Shown: positions 11,501 to 21,700 of the stretch, piece by piece
Layout: the number at the start of each line of letters is the position of its first letter
How positions within the stretch are numbered: position 1 is the stretch's first letter
Assembly (NCBI GenBank): GCA_963576785.1
Contig: OY756139.1
Coordinates: 4,340,001-4,404,000, forward strand
Origin: Chlorophyllum brunneum
Taxonomy: Eukaryota > Basidiomycota > Agaricomycetes > Agaricales > Agaricaceae
Length of the DNA stretch: 64,000 nucleotides
Direction: 5' to 3'
Translations under genes and position numbers: made by a program
The notes under the pieces: generated by a model
Told to the model about the DNA's origin: nothing
Databases searched by the model: none
What the model saw: only the letters and a program-made list of their open reading frames with translations

Positions 11501-12042
11501 AAGCAACGATCAAAATGCTCCAACAAAACCAGATACAGATGGAAAAGCGAAACAGCACAAAGCCAGAACACGAGTACCAAATAGGAGACCAAATTTGGCT
11601 GGAAGCAGACAATATTAGGACAACAAGACCAACGAAAAAATTAGATCACAAGAGATACGGACCGTTCCGAGTAAAAGAAAAAATAGGCGAAACAAGCTAC
11701 CGCCTGGAGCTACCTGAAACATGGGCGATACACGACGTATTCAACAGCAGACTACTTTCCCCCTATCACAACCCCGAGTATGACAGCCAGCGCACTCCGC
11801 CACCACCGATCCCCGAGATAATTAACGATGAAGAACACTACGAAGTAGACGAAGTCCGAGGACACCGCATGAGAGGGAAACGAAAACAGTACCTAATACA
11901 CTGGAAAGGATATACGTCCGAAGAAGATACATGGGAAGACGAAACAAACTTAGACAGCGCCAAGGAAGCAGTACAAGAATTCATAAGCAAGATTTTGAGG
12001 ACGAAACCTATAAAAAGGGGAGGTAAAAAACAGCAATTATGA
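8539..12042 (+). CDS. pol: A1 Pol: protease-RT-RNase H-integrase-chromodomain, intact
   Basis: The pol frame is open from 8515 (after TGA 8512-8514) to TGA 12040-12042 and overlaps gag, so it is probably made by -1 frameshifting. No ATG begins it; ATG 8618 reads straight into TGA. Counting from the codon at 8620: aspartic protease DSG 32-34; RT YMDD 357-360; RNase H first Asp D506 (VEVDASGYG); integrase zinc motif H715/H716...C753-x2-C756; DD35E residues D786, D846, E882; chromodomain about 1074-1121 (YLIHWKGYTSEEDTWE), which targets integration to modified chromatin in chromoviruses. All catalytic motifs are present and there are no internal stops. Confidence 0.96.
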   Translation, partial: FCRRLRVGANPRANKTRVSVLSHNRRYVIPQKRNSTRELLLDSTIQTRKGRRQITTLVDSGCTHTCIAQRTIDEEQIPTKPLETPIRVINADGTENKKGEITDKAQLVLNNGNHTEQIDALVTQLESADLYLGHDWLVKHNPEIDWNNHVIRFTRCPEDCKTAHSNIRFNEKIRTVKEHIEEKKADRMDDEDLPPYLRQYTHLFNKKNFDNLPAHTVWDHEINLSEDAPPVLQSKVYPMTIMEKQELQKFLDENLASGRIRPSQSPYATPCFFIPKKDGTKRLVQDYKKLNEYTIKDKTPLPLISEVLDRLKGAKVFNKLDIIWGYNNVRIRKGDEWKAAFVTNNGLFEPTVMFFGMSNSPATFQRMMNTIFRELLHEGTLVNYMDDFVIPGTTQEELEKRMTRFLDIAAKHQLYFKRSKCMFDAKEIPILGFVVGQGSVKMEEEKVKAVREWPTPKSVKDVEKFLGFANFYRRFIQDFSNIATPLHELKKKDAQWSWSERQQQAFEEIKKKITSEPVLAMPRDKGQYRVEVDASGYGVGAVLSQDQDNQWHPIAFHSRTMTPAERNYQIYDKELLAIREAVKTWRQYLLDADKPFEIWTDHKNLEYFRKPQQLTGRQARWQLELQEYHYTLKHIPGKTNTKADVLSRLTKTDTTRDNTDITLLPDHLFDNATTEIRQMWDISGEEDLKHRLRKEQRRETQWLREKEKRPEEIWETDGLPIFEGRIYVPPNTELRQEILQQHHDKTDVGHPGQHRMIELLKRTYWWPQMRNDVKRYIKGCDTCQRNKILRTQPTTHLHPLPIPTGPWEEISIDMIGPLPESEGYDAILVIVDRFSKMIRLRAVNTTLSSEELGDIYRDDIWRQHGIPRRIISDRGPQFASKFMAELCKATGTQRNLSTAYHPQTDGQTERINQEVEAYLRNVINHAQNNWKKWLSTAEFQYNDKTHSATGHSPFQIVYGRHPWKGDISNEIKAPAITERIQELQDIRQATIKMLQQNQIQMEKRNSTKPEHEYQIGDQIWLEADNIRTTRPTKKLDHKRYGPFRVKEKIGETSYRLELPETWAIHDVFNSRLLSPYHNPEYDSQRTPPPPIPEIINDEEHYEVDEVRGHRMRGKRKQYLIHWKGYTSEEDTWEDETNLDSAKEAVQEFISKILRTKPIKRGGKKQQL

Positions 12043-12139
12043 ACAGCAAACCTCGCATCTCAAGTAACCACTACACTCATCGCATCACTCGTGGTATTCA
12101 CTTCACCCTTGACTTTGCCAACTATCTCTACAATACACC

Positions 12140-12976
12140 ATGCCCGCCGAACGCCAACTTACCCCGTACCCCTACCTCGCAGAATTTGAAGAACTCGTCC
12201 CAGAAAGGACCAACCAGGAAGAAATCGTAGAAGGAGAAACCCTAGTCGACACCATAATACTACTGGGAGCAGCAGTAAAAGCAACCCAAGAAGGAGCCTC
12301 GAAAATTATGGACACCTTATCTGACGCCACTCCAAGACTCAATCAGTTCATCATCAACGAAGGAAGGAGAGACCAACTGGAGAGACACTTGTACGAGATT
12401 AACGACGACTTGCAACTCCTCGTTATCTCCAACATACGAGCTCGGATGCACAGTATCCTTGTAGCCCTAGCCGAACGACTCAATACGTATGAATCCAGAA
12501 GCACAGACAACCTCTCCCACCACATCGTTAATCGACTACTCGTTAGTAACGACCCATTCCCCATCCAACACCACATCTGCCACACATGCGAACAAAAGAC
12601 GCAAGAAAGAACCGCCGCCGACCAGCTACTCCACCCCGACATCGAAGAGGAAGTCGCTCACCTCCAAACCATACTCACCACGGTAGTACCCCCCATCACA
12701 CCCATGACTTTCCACCCGCCGACAGGATATAACACCTTGAAATCAGAAGGAGAAAAGGACAACGATTATTGGAAAGAGATCGTGTACAAACTTTTAAGCA
12801 ATCACACCAACGACAACACTACGTACAACAACCACACCCACTTCCTGTTTAAAGAAGGACCACCACACGCACCCCTCTGGATTGGTTTACGACGTGTTGA
12901 CAAGACACCTCTCATTGGAGGAAACAAGAAGGACTTGGCCAGAGCTCTGGGAGCGGCCGTACCTATGAACGAGTAA
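12140..12976 (+). CDS. A1 ORF3: unrecognised 278-aa protein between pol and 3' LTR
   Basis: Intact ORF starting 97 nt after the pol stop, with A at -3 of the ATG, inside a complete young element. I do not recognise it. Residues about 1-130 look helical and charged, with leucine/isoleucine spacing suggesting helical bundles (LERHLYEINDDLQLLVIS). C147-x2-C150, preceded by two His, could bind a metal. The C-terminus is basic/Gly-rich (GLRRVDKTPLIGGNKKDL). No signal peptide, membrane anchor or furin-like site is visible, so a retroviral-type envelope is unlikely. It is in a different frame from pol; expression might use a spliced or internal mRNA. The A2 and A3 copies end before this region. Confidence 0.8.
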   Translation: MPAERQLTPYPYLAEFEELVPERTNQEEIVEGETLVDTIILLGAAVKATQEGASKIMDTLSDATPRLNQFIINEGRRDQLERHLYEINDDLQLLVISNIRARMHSILVALAERLNTYESRSTDNLSHHIVNRLLVSNDPFPIQHHICHTCEQKTQERTAADQLLHPDIEEEVAHLQTILTTVVPPITPMTFHPPTGYNTLKSEGEKDNDYWKEIVYKLLSNHTNDNTTYNNHTHFLFKEGPPHAPLWIGLRRVDKTPLIGGNKKDLARALGAAVPMNE

Positions 12977-13069
12977 AAACACTCGTCGGGTTTTCTTAAA
13001 ACAAATTCCATATGTTCTATCTTACAAAGGACCTTTACAGTAATACGTATCATGAGGACATGAAGCTTG

Positions 13070-13081
13070 AAAGGGAGGTAT
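13070..13081 (+). other. A1 polypurine tract
   Basis: AAAGGGAGG followed by TAT directly before the 3' LTR is the expected plus-strand primer for second-strand synthesis. Confidence 0.7.
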
Positions 13082-13380
13082 TGTTACGAATCATAGACCG
13101 TTCATTCCCATCATGCGCCCATTACCTCGTGTACCCTCATACTCGTTTCATCTCCTGTATCACCCTAGAGGCTGTGCCTCCTACCTGACTCGTTCTACTC
13201 GTCTCCTATGACTCCGTTACTCGACTCCCTTATTATTAGCCTCTACCACTAGTATATAAAGTGTAGTAATACTTGATGTATTCCTTACACTTTACCAATC
13301 GTATCATCCCTTCTTCCTTTCTCTATTTCCTTCCTTTATCCAAAGGCTTGCAACCTGAGTCAGAGACTAAGGTCGTAACA
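13082..13380 (+). repeat. A1 3' LTR (299 bp)
   Basis: Same length and, by eye, same sequence as 6903-7201; it is followed by TSD TGCAG (13381-13385). Confidence 0.97.
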
Positions 13381-13385
13381 TGCAG

Positions 13386-13841
13386 GAGTCCTTTCTTTTT
13401 CTCGTTTCTCTTGTGCTCTCCCAGTTATGGACTTCATTTCCATTTCTCTCATTTCCTTCCCCACTCCTCTACTATTTTAATGTAGTTTTCATTCAAAACT
13501 CACCTTTCCTGTGGTGCAGGCTATGCCCCTCCACACACTAGTACTGTTTGCTGTTCCCCTTTGTGTTTGCAAGTTGATAGTTTCTCTTCTATCAATTTCT
13601 CTCTCTCACTCTCTTCTTTCCGATTTCCCCTTCCCCTTTTTCTCTGTTCAGCATTGGCACCAAACATCTCTCTAGTGTATGCACTAGATGGCGCCAAGTC
13701 TTGTGGGGTTAGTATACTTGTTGTCTACTCTCCTTGCTCCAAACATTCTGTACATTCTGCCTTTGTATGTATGTACACACAGACTGCAATCAAGCACCAC
13801 TATATAAATTGATGAAATAAAAAAAAATAAAAAATAAAAAA
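13386..13841 (+). mobile_element. L2 (part 2): LINE 3' UTR and A-rich tail
   Basis: Continuation of the LINE interrupted by A1. It resumes just after the ORF2 stop region and runs through the pyrimidine-rich 3' UTR shared by L3-L6, a hairpin CTAGTG-TATG-CACTAG (13672-13687), and TATATAAATTGATGA followed by an A-rich tail with T interruptions. It ends in the chromodomain region of Ty3-B1, so L2 inserted into B1. Confidence 0.85.
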
Positions 13842-16523
13842 AAGAATGGCCTCGACTTCATATTCTTCTTGATTATCAACAAGGAGAGGGAGGGGTTGAG
13901 ACATGTGTTGTCCATAGATCATGTTTTTGATTGCAGGGGTAAGGAGAGAGGCATGAAACTTGTTATAGATCTTCCATGTTTTAGGTAATTTTAGCTGAAA
14001 CACAACAGGTGAGATCTTCTTGACAATTGTGAAAGGTTCTTTCCTTCTTTGGGTGATTTTCCTATTTGCAAAGTTTATTGGTAGGTGTTTGTTTTCTAGC
14101 CAAACTTTATCCCCTTCATTAAAGTTTGGTAACCTATAATTTGCAGTTTATTTGGCCATGATTTCATGGGCATGGTTGTGTGCTTCAAGGGCTCAATTGT
14201 GAGTATCAGATAGTTTCTTGAGGCAATCCTCAGTGGCAGGGACGTTTGTTGGTTCCAGAATAGTGGGGAATGCTTTTGGTGCATAGCCATAGAGTAGCTG
14301 AAAGGGTGACTCCTTTTGTCCAGCATGGGGGCAATTGTTATGAGCAAATTTATAGAGTGAGAGGAACTTTGCCCAATCATTTGGTTGAGCTGAAGTGGTG
14401 AGTGCTAAATATAGCTCGATTTCTTGATTGATCCATTTGGTTGATCCATCAGTTTGTGGGTGATAGGCTGTTGAATAGACAGGGTTGATGTTAAGTAGTT
14501 TATAGAATTCTTGCATTGGTTTGGCAGTAAATCATGGATCTTGGTTGGAGATGATCTTGTCAGGTATGCCATATTTGGCAAAGAGGTGGTTGACCAATAG
14601 CTGTGCAATCTGTTGGCACTTTTGGTAGTTAGTACTAGAATTATCCCCTTTAATAATCCATGGTCCACTATGGATAAAATACAATCATATGCTTGGGATG
14701 GGGGGAGATCAGTGATAAGGTCCATTGATATCTGGAAAAATGGATGGGTTGACTTGGGGGTGGGAATAGGTTGTAGTGGTGGCTTCATTGGATGATGGTT
14801 AATCTTGAATTGCTGGCACTTTGGGCATTCAGCAACATATTCGCAGATGTAGTCCTTGATTCCTGGCCAATAGGCATAATCCAGTATCTTGGATAAGGTA
14901 GCTGCTGCTCCTGGGTGGAGGTTTGGTAAGGCATCATGGGCACATTCAGTGATCCAGTATTTCAATCCAGGGTCATTCGGAATGATGACTTGGTTGGCAT
15001 TGTATGGGAGATCACCATCAGGTGTCTCATCAAGATCGGGGTCAATCATATTACGGTGTTGACATACTTTGTCAAGATCAGCTTTGGTGAGTAGGTGCAC
15101 TATGGTACTGTCAAATACAGTCACTTCCTGGTTGTCTTTGTCATCAGGAGTGTGGTCAGGTTGTCATGATAATGCATCAGCTAGGCTATTCTTTTGGCTG
15201 GGTATATGCTTAACCTTCAGCTGAGGTTTGAAGCATTCCATATAGGCTGCCCCACGGGCTTGGCATTGATTAAGGGTTTGGGGTTCCTTGAATCAGGATA
15301 AGTTCTCATGATCACTCCATACAATGAATTCATGTTTGGCTCCTTCCAAATGGTGGTGCCATTCTTGCTCTGAGCAGTAGTAGTTTCATTCTGTCAAGTT
15401 GAATGCTCTGGAGATAAAGGCAATCAGGTGCTTTACTCTATTATTGTTGTGTTGGGTGAGGACGGCTCCTGAGGCATACACAGAAGCATCAGTTTTGATT
15501 TTGAAAGGTTTGTCAGGATCTGGCACAATCAAGATAGGCTTTTCCATGAAGCATTTCTTCAGATCTTCAAAGGCAATTTGGTGCTTGTTGGTCCAATGGA
15601 ATTTAATATTCTTGGACATAAGGGAGTTTAGCAGTGCAGCATGTTGTGCATAATTCTTGATGAATCTTCTGTAGAAGTTAAATTTTTGCATATTGCAGGT
15701 TGTTTTGGGTATTGGCCAATTCTTGATTCCTTCAAGTTTGGCTGCATCCATTTCAATGGATGATGGGGAGATTACAGCACCAAGGTACTCGAGGCATTGT
15801 TTCTCAAATTCACATTTCTCGGGCTTGAGAAATAGATTGTGTTCACGAAGTAGTTTTAATACTTCATGGGTAAGGCATCAGAGTTCTTCTTGCATTTTGG
15901 CATGTATGAGAATGTCATCCATGTATACAAGAACTCCTCCTTTGTTGATCAGGGGGTGGAATATGTGGTCCATCATGGATTGGAAAGTGGCTGGGGAGTT
16001 GCACATCCCAAAGAACATTACAGTTGGCTCATATAGGCCTTTTGGTATTCTGAATGCAGCTTTCCATTCATCACCTTTTCGGATGCAGATATTGTTGTAT
16101 CTGGTGCATACATTGAGTTTGGTAAACCAATTTGATCCTTTAAGTCTGTCAAGTAGTGACAAAATGAGTGGGATCAGGTACACATTCTTGATGGTATGAC
16201 TATTGAGATATTGATAGTCTTGACACAGGTGGAGTTTTCCATCTTTCTTCCCTACAAAGAAGAAAGGTGAAGCCATAGGTGATTTTGATTGTCAAATATA
16301 TCCTTTGGCTAAGTTCTCCTCAATGAATTTATCAAGTTCATTGGTTTCTTGGGGTAATAGTTGATAGGCAGGTCCAGCTTTTGGTTCAAAAGATTCTTTC
16401 ATCTTGATCTTGTGATCCTATGGTCGGGTAGGTGGGTATCATGAAGCAGCTTGTTCACTGAATATATCAAGGTAGTCATGAAAATTGGCTGGTACAATTT
16501 TCAGAGGGTCAGTCTCTCATCCC
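13842..16523 (-). pseudogene. B1: Ty3 family B pol fragment (RT to chromodomain)
   Basis: Minus-strand remnant of a second Ty3/Gypsy family. From right to left: RT start (SPMAS-like, [16 protein letters not shown]), YMDD (about 15928-15917), RNase H (ILIVPDPDKPFKIKTDASVY), integrase zinc motif (CPKCQQFK) and catalytic core (AYHPQTDGS), then the start of the chromodomain (DNQEEYEVEAI). There are many stops and frameshifts. It is bounded on the right by the 5' end of LINE L3 (B similarity runs to about 16520) and on the left by the tail of L2. It matches B3 at 40405-45720. Gag, protease start, ORF3 and LTRs are missing here. Confidence 0.88.
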
Positions 16524-16641
16524 TTCTTTGACTTGTACCACCACCATCGATTTGTGAAAGTTGATTACTTGGTGCTAGTCTACAGTACAGAGGATATAAA
16601 CCATGTCTACGTTATGATCTGATCTCTCCCCAAGAGAGCCT

Positions 16642-18776
16642 ATGCCTGATGGCGATGGGGATGTCTTTGGGAACACAACATGTGTTCCAGCTTCCTCTAT
16701 CTTCATGGCCTCTCAGGCTCTGCCCCCTCCTGGTATCCTATTCCCTAGGATGCCTTCTATGTCTAGGCCTGTGATCCCTACCAACCAGGCCTACAGTAAC
16801 ACCATTCCCCCATCAGTCCTCAGCAGAAGATCATCCACCCCCCCCCCCCCCCCCCACAGTCCTTGGGCCCTCCAAATAATGACGATGTGGATAGAACCAT
16901 CCACAGGTTATCTAAATGAGTAAGGCCTGAAGGCAATCACTATTACTTGGGTAAGAATGACAGCAAAGATTGGGCTGACCAAGTCGAAGAAGAGTTGGTA
17001 GCCAAGGTTGAAGTTGAAGAAGAAGACACTACAGAGCATGAAGGTGGTCTGGAGGAGTTCTACAATGATGCTGTAAGGGAAGTTGGAAGGCTTTCCAAGT
17101 GGGTGAAAGCCTGCAGCACATATAACATGAGCGGTGACGAGGGGCTTACCTTTGGGCAGGCCTTTACTAAATTAATGGGAACCTTGATGAAGGCGGGATG
17201 GCTTAAGGTTGCAGTTGATGAACACAGAAATGACCTCCACAGTTGGATAGGGGTAAATTTTGGTAAGATTATTGTCTGCACTGAGGAAACTCCCCAGCCA
17301 GACAATTCCCCCCTGTGACGCATGGCCTCCAAAGGCCCCTCCCGTAAACCTGACAATGTCCGCATGGAGGTCATTGAACACATTGTCACTCTGGGTATCA
17401 CCAATGGCAATGATGTTACTCACTCAGGTATCTCCGATGATGACATTCAAATGATCACCGAGGCGGAATTTAAGGCCATCACACACAAGAGGAAATGTAA
17501 AGGCCAAAAACCCGCTAACACCGCCAACACCGCCTCTAAACCCATTCCCGCTGTTGCCAAAAAACCAGCTGCCACAGATCAAAAAGGCAAAACTCCACAG
17601 ACAACCGTGCCTGCCAAGGCTAACACTAATCTGCCTTCCCTCCCGAAGGAAGGCATAAAACCTTCCTACATGGCTGCTGCAGCTAAAAGTGGTAAATCCC
17701 CCACCCCTCCGCCCATGGGACATGACCCTCTCAAACTCTTAGAGTTTGCGAGTAAATTCCCAGAGTTGACACATGAGAAGGTAGTAGCAATGTACAATGC
17801 TGCTTTCTCTACCCCCTCCCCTGTGAACAAAAAGCTGGCTAAGAAAGCTGGCGTAGTTTGTTCCATGCTGAATGGTCCATCGTGCAAGCAAGTGATTATT
17901 CCCCTTCTCACCGGCCCCAACATCACCAATTTCGGAGCCATCATAGACTCTCTCAACGCTTGTCTCATAGCTGAGAAGTCCAAGACTAGGGTCATCGCCA
18001 CCTCACAGGGTAAGTTGGGCCTTGTGGTCCACACCTTGGAGGTGTTGACCCCTACTGAGCTAGATGTTGTCAAGGCGTAGCTCAAAAGCAAATTTGGAGG
18101 GATTACTATGGGAGAAGCATCCCTTCCCAAATCTAAATCATTCATGAAGGTCATGGATGTCAACTATATAACACTGCGAGGGCAGATCCTAACTGAAGCC
18201 AACATGGTCTCCAGCATCAGGAATTCCATTCATTCTGACACCATCCAATTTGTGATGCAACCAAGAGTGCGATGCAACTCCAAACACTCCGATACCTGCA
18301 TGGTGTGGTTCAAAATCTGGGACTCCAAGGTGGGAGCCAACATTGCAAAGATTGAGGACAAGTTCCTCAACATCTATGGAGGTTTATTCTGCATCAGAAG
18401 AGCCAACACCAACCCAGGAGTCCCGTTCTGTGCTAAATGCTGCAGATGGGGCCACCCTCTTATCTAATACTATATGAGACTGTTTACCTGCACTCACTAC
18501 AAGGGTCCCCACTCCACTGCCAACCATTGCACCTTTGCCTACTGCTACAAGGGCAACAAAAAAGCAAACCCACCCATAGTGGCCACCCCCACTGGAGAAC
18601 CATGCCCCCACAAGGCTACATGCTCCAACTATGGCAAGGATCACCTTGCTACAGACTATAAATGCCAGTTTTGGAAGTGTTGTTTTGACCACGACTGGCA
18701 CGCAAACAAAGCGCTTGAATTAAGAGCCAACAAAGGAGTTCCATTAACCCCCTTCTCATCATCCCCAGCTAGTTGA
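16642..18776 (+). pseudogene. L3 ORF1 (LINE RNA-binding protein), broken
   Basis: Starts with MPDGDGDVFGN and a Pro/Ser-rich leader encoded across C18 (16838-16855). The continuing frame after the tract is offset from the ATG frame, so tract slippage has broken the ORF. The frame then runs as an acidic segment (VEVEEEDTTEHEGGLEE), a Lys/Ala/Pro linker (KPIPAVAKKPAATDQ), a central domain and three degraded Cys/His knuckles (CAKCCRWGH; CTHYKGPHSTANHC; CSNYGKDHLATDYKC). In-frame stops: TGA 16917, TGA 17316, TAG 18078, TAA 18465. Knuckle Cys-to-Tyr changes suggest loss of metal binding. ORF2 begins 20 nt after ORF1 ends. Confidence 0.82.
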
Positions 18777-18796
18777 AGCCAAATTAACCCCCCTAA

Positions 18797-21700
18797 ATGA
18801 ATAATGCACCCAACAATCAAGACAGGCCTCCTTGCTCAATTTTGAATGAGTTGAAGGTCTGCTCTCACAATGTTGGAAGATCGTATGGAGTGATGGAGAC
18901 AGTCCTCACGTGTAGAGGTGATGTCAACCTCCTCCTTATACAAGAACCCCCTTGGAGATATCTCCGAAACATTCCTTCTCCTGTCTCTGAAGATGGATCC
19001 CCCCTTGTAGGAGGCCCAGTCCACCCAGACTGGACACTCCTTTCATACCCAATTATTGCTGAAGAAGTCCTCCAAGTGGGATGCCAGCACTATCCTCAAC
19101 GGGTGATAGATATTGATTATCATACCACCCCCCGAGTCCTTGCCTTCACTCACAAGAGACTAAAATGACTCTGACCCTCCATCAGAAGAGATGTCGTAGA
19201 ACATCGAGACCTCCTGTGCATATCCCTTGTTGCAGGAGGAGAGAAACTACTGCTGTTGAATGTTTACAATGATAGTTGCAACACTACACTCCAATTCCTC
19301 GAGGAACACCTCTTCAACCTCCCACCCTTCCTCTTATTGGGTGGGGACATCAATATCTGATCTGAGTTATGGGACCCTTCAATGGACCAACATCTGACAA
19401 GTGCAGACTGTCTCCTCATGATCACCGAAGCCCTCAACTTAGTGAGGTCTATTCCATCTGCGGCCAAACCAACACGCTACACTTCAGACCCCAATCTACC
19501 AGACATGGTCATCAACCTGTTGTTTGTATTGGGAGTGTTACCATATATCCCCACCCATGCTATCCAGGAAGGCAATCAATACAACTCAGATCACGCCCCC
19601 CTTCTAATCAGAATTCCCATTCTGCAAATGGATGTTGTCATCAAAAGATTGACGATTCCCAAAGAATTGGAAGAGGAAACCAAATTCCTGATGGATATCA
19701 CGGAGGGGATAAACAACAAAAACTGGCCAATGAATGACATGGACGAGCTGGAGAGAGCTGTTGCTGAATTGGGAGTTTTATTTGACAGGTCCTGGAATTG
19801 CAACACAAAGAAGACCAAAATCACCACTAGGTCTAAGACCTGGTAGAACATAGAATGCTCTGAGGCTCTCGCAACTCACCATGCAGACCATAAGAACAAA
19901 AACAAATGGAACACCTTTCGGAAGACCACAAGGAAAATGAAAAGGGCCTACTTCGACAAGAAGATACAAGAAATCTCGGTTGATAATCGACGCCCATGGG
20001 ACCTCATGCCATGGGTAAAAGGACATGCTCTCCCAGCTACCAAAGCCATTTGTCACAACAGTTGATCTTGTCTTACCATGGACAATCTATGGATGGCCCT
20101 TGACCAACACTATAACTCAGCCCAAGACAGACCAGTTAATGCGGCAATCCTGGAAGAACTTCCACTGCCTACAGGTATGGAGAATAGGACTTGGGTGGAT
20201 TTCTCTCTCCTAGAAATGAGAGAATCACTCAAGGATACCTTGAATTCTTCCACCCCCGGCCCTGACCATTTATTCTGGTCACATCTCAAACAGATTGTCA
20301 CCGTCGATACTTGTGCCAATCTCTTCCTCCAAATCAGCTGCACGTGCCTGTCCCTCGGACACTGGCCCTCACACTTCAAAAAATCAGTGTTAGTAATCAT
20401 CCCCAAACCCAACAAACCCGACTATTCCACCCCGAAGGCTTTCAGACCCATTGTCCTTCTCAATACGTTTGGCAAACTAATAGAGAAAATGCTGGCCAAA
20501 CAACTCCAATTTGAGGCAGTGAAATTTAAAGTTCTCCACCCTCACCAACTGGAAGCCATCTGACAATGATCCACCAAGGATGCTGGGCTTTTCCTAACCC
20601 ACATCATCCAGGGAGCATGGACAAAGAAAAAGAAAACATCGGTGCTCGCATTTGATGTTGCCCAATTCTTCCCCTCCCTCAACCATGACCTCCTTACCGA
20701 CATCCTCACTTGGCAAGGATTTCCTCCTCAAATCGCGGGGTTCTTCAATAATTATCTCAAAGAACACTGCACTACATACCTGTGGAACAACAAAAGTTCC
20801 CCTGAATTTGACATGGCAGTGGGAGTAGGTCAAGGCTCAGCCCTTAGCCCTATTCTATCCACCCTTTACCTCGGCCCCCTCCTCCAAATATTCGACATAC
20901 ATATGGAGGAACACCATGACAAATGGGACTTTGATGTTCTATCATTTGTGGATGACAGTACCCTTGTTGCTCAATCCCCATCCCTCGAAAGAAATGTTGA
21001 AATACTCCAACACATGTACCGCAAAATGGAGCAGCTCATGAATGAATTTGGCTTAGTGATCGAACACAGCAAGTCCGAAATCTTTCACTTCACATGTGCA
21101 AGACAGGACTCCAATCCCTCCATCAATTTGGGATCCCCTCTGTTCACTGGTCATACCCCCCTCAAGCCAAAAACCTACTGGTGTTACCTCGGTTTCTACT
21201 TCAACAGGATGTTAACCTTCAAGGAACATGTCCGTTACTATTCCGCCAAGGCAATATCTTCAATCAAGGCAATGAAAATGCTAGGAAACTCTGTACGAGG
21301 TCTGTCCCCTAGCAACAAAAGACTGCTGTACCATTCGTGTGTTGTACTGGTGGCAACATATGGATACCAACTATGGTTTCATGATAAGTCATGAACAAAA
21401 GGAACTTGTGAAATCCTCAACAAAATGCAGCGATGGGCGGCCCTCTGGATTACCGGGGCCTTCCAAATGTCTCCCACTGGTGGTGTTGAGTCCCTTGCAG
21501 GGCTCATGCCCATCAAACTACATCTCCGAAAGTTGGCTGAACGACAAACATCGAGGCTTCACACATTGGACGATGAACACACACTGGCAAGACTGACAAA
21601 AGAGTATCATTCTTCCCCTCACCAACTTCACATCAAGAATTTCATGGAGATTCAGAAGAAGAAGACACTTGGAGCTGTGATGGACATTTCCCACCCCACC

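Larger units (their letters stand above)
6903..13380 (+). mobile_element. A1: complete Ty3/Gypsy chromovirus with extra 3' ORF
   Basis: Complete LTR retrotransposon of 6478 bp: 299-bp LTRs (TGTTACG...GTAACA), 5-bp TSD TGCAG, self-priming type primer site, gag, pol in the -1 frame, a third ORF of 278 codons, and a purine tract before the 3' LTR. Pol order is protease, RT, RNase H, integrase, chromodomain, as in Ty3/Gypsy chromoviruses. All three ORFs are open and CpG-rich, unlike A2 and A3. The two LTRs look identical by eye. Together this indicates a young, potentially autonomous insertion, placed inside dead LINE L2. Confidence 0.96.

Noticed and set aside
12039..12230. 63-codon frame overlapping the pol stop as ATGA
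   Set aside because: Overlaps pol and ORF3 in a third frame, with no motif. Termination-reinitiation is conceivable but unsupported.
12140..12976. Retroviral-type envelope for A1 ORF3
   Set aside because: No signal peptide, membrane segment or protease cleavage site is visible.
13560..13670. CT-rich tract as an independent microsatellite or promoter
   Set aside because: It recurs at the same place in every LINE 3' UTR, so it belongs to the element.
1..13841. Twin-priming (5' inversion) to explain L1 facing L2
   Set aside because: L1 contains the whole ORF2 and L2 repeats its 3' part with clear divergence, so they are two copies, not one inverted insertion.
15693..16199. 168-codon plus-strand frame over B1 RT
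   Set aside because: Antisense to a clear RT ([15 protein letters not shown]); the same shadow recurs opposite B3 RT at 40726-41259.
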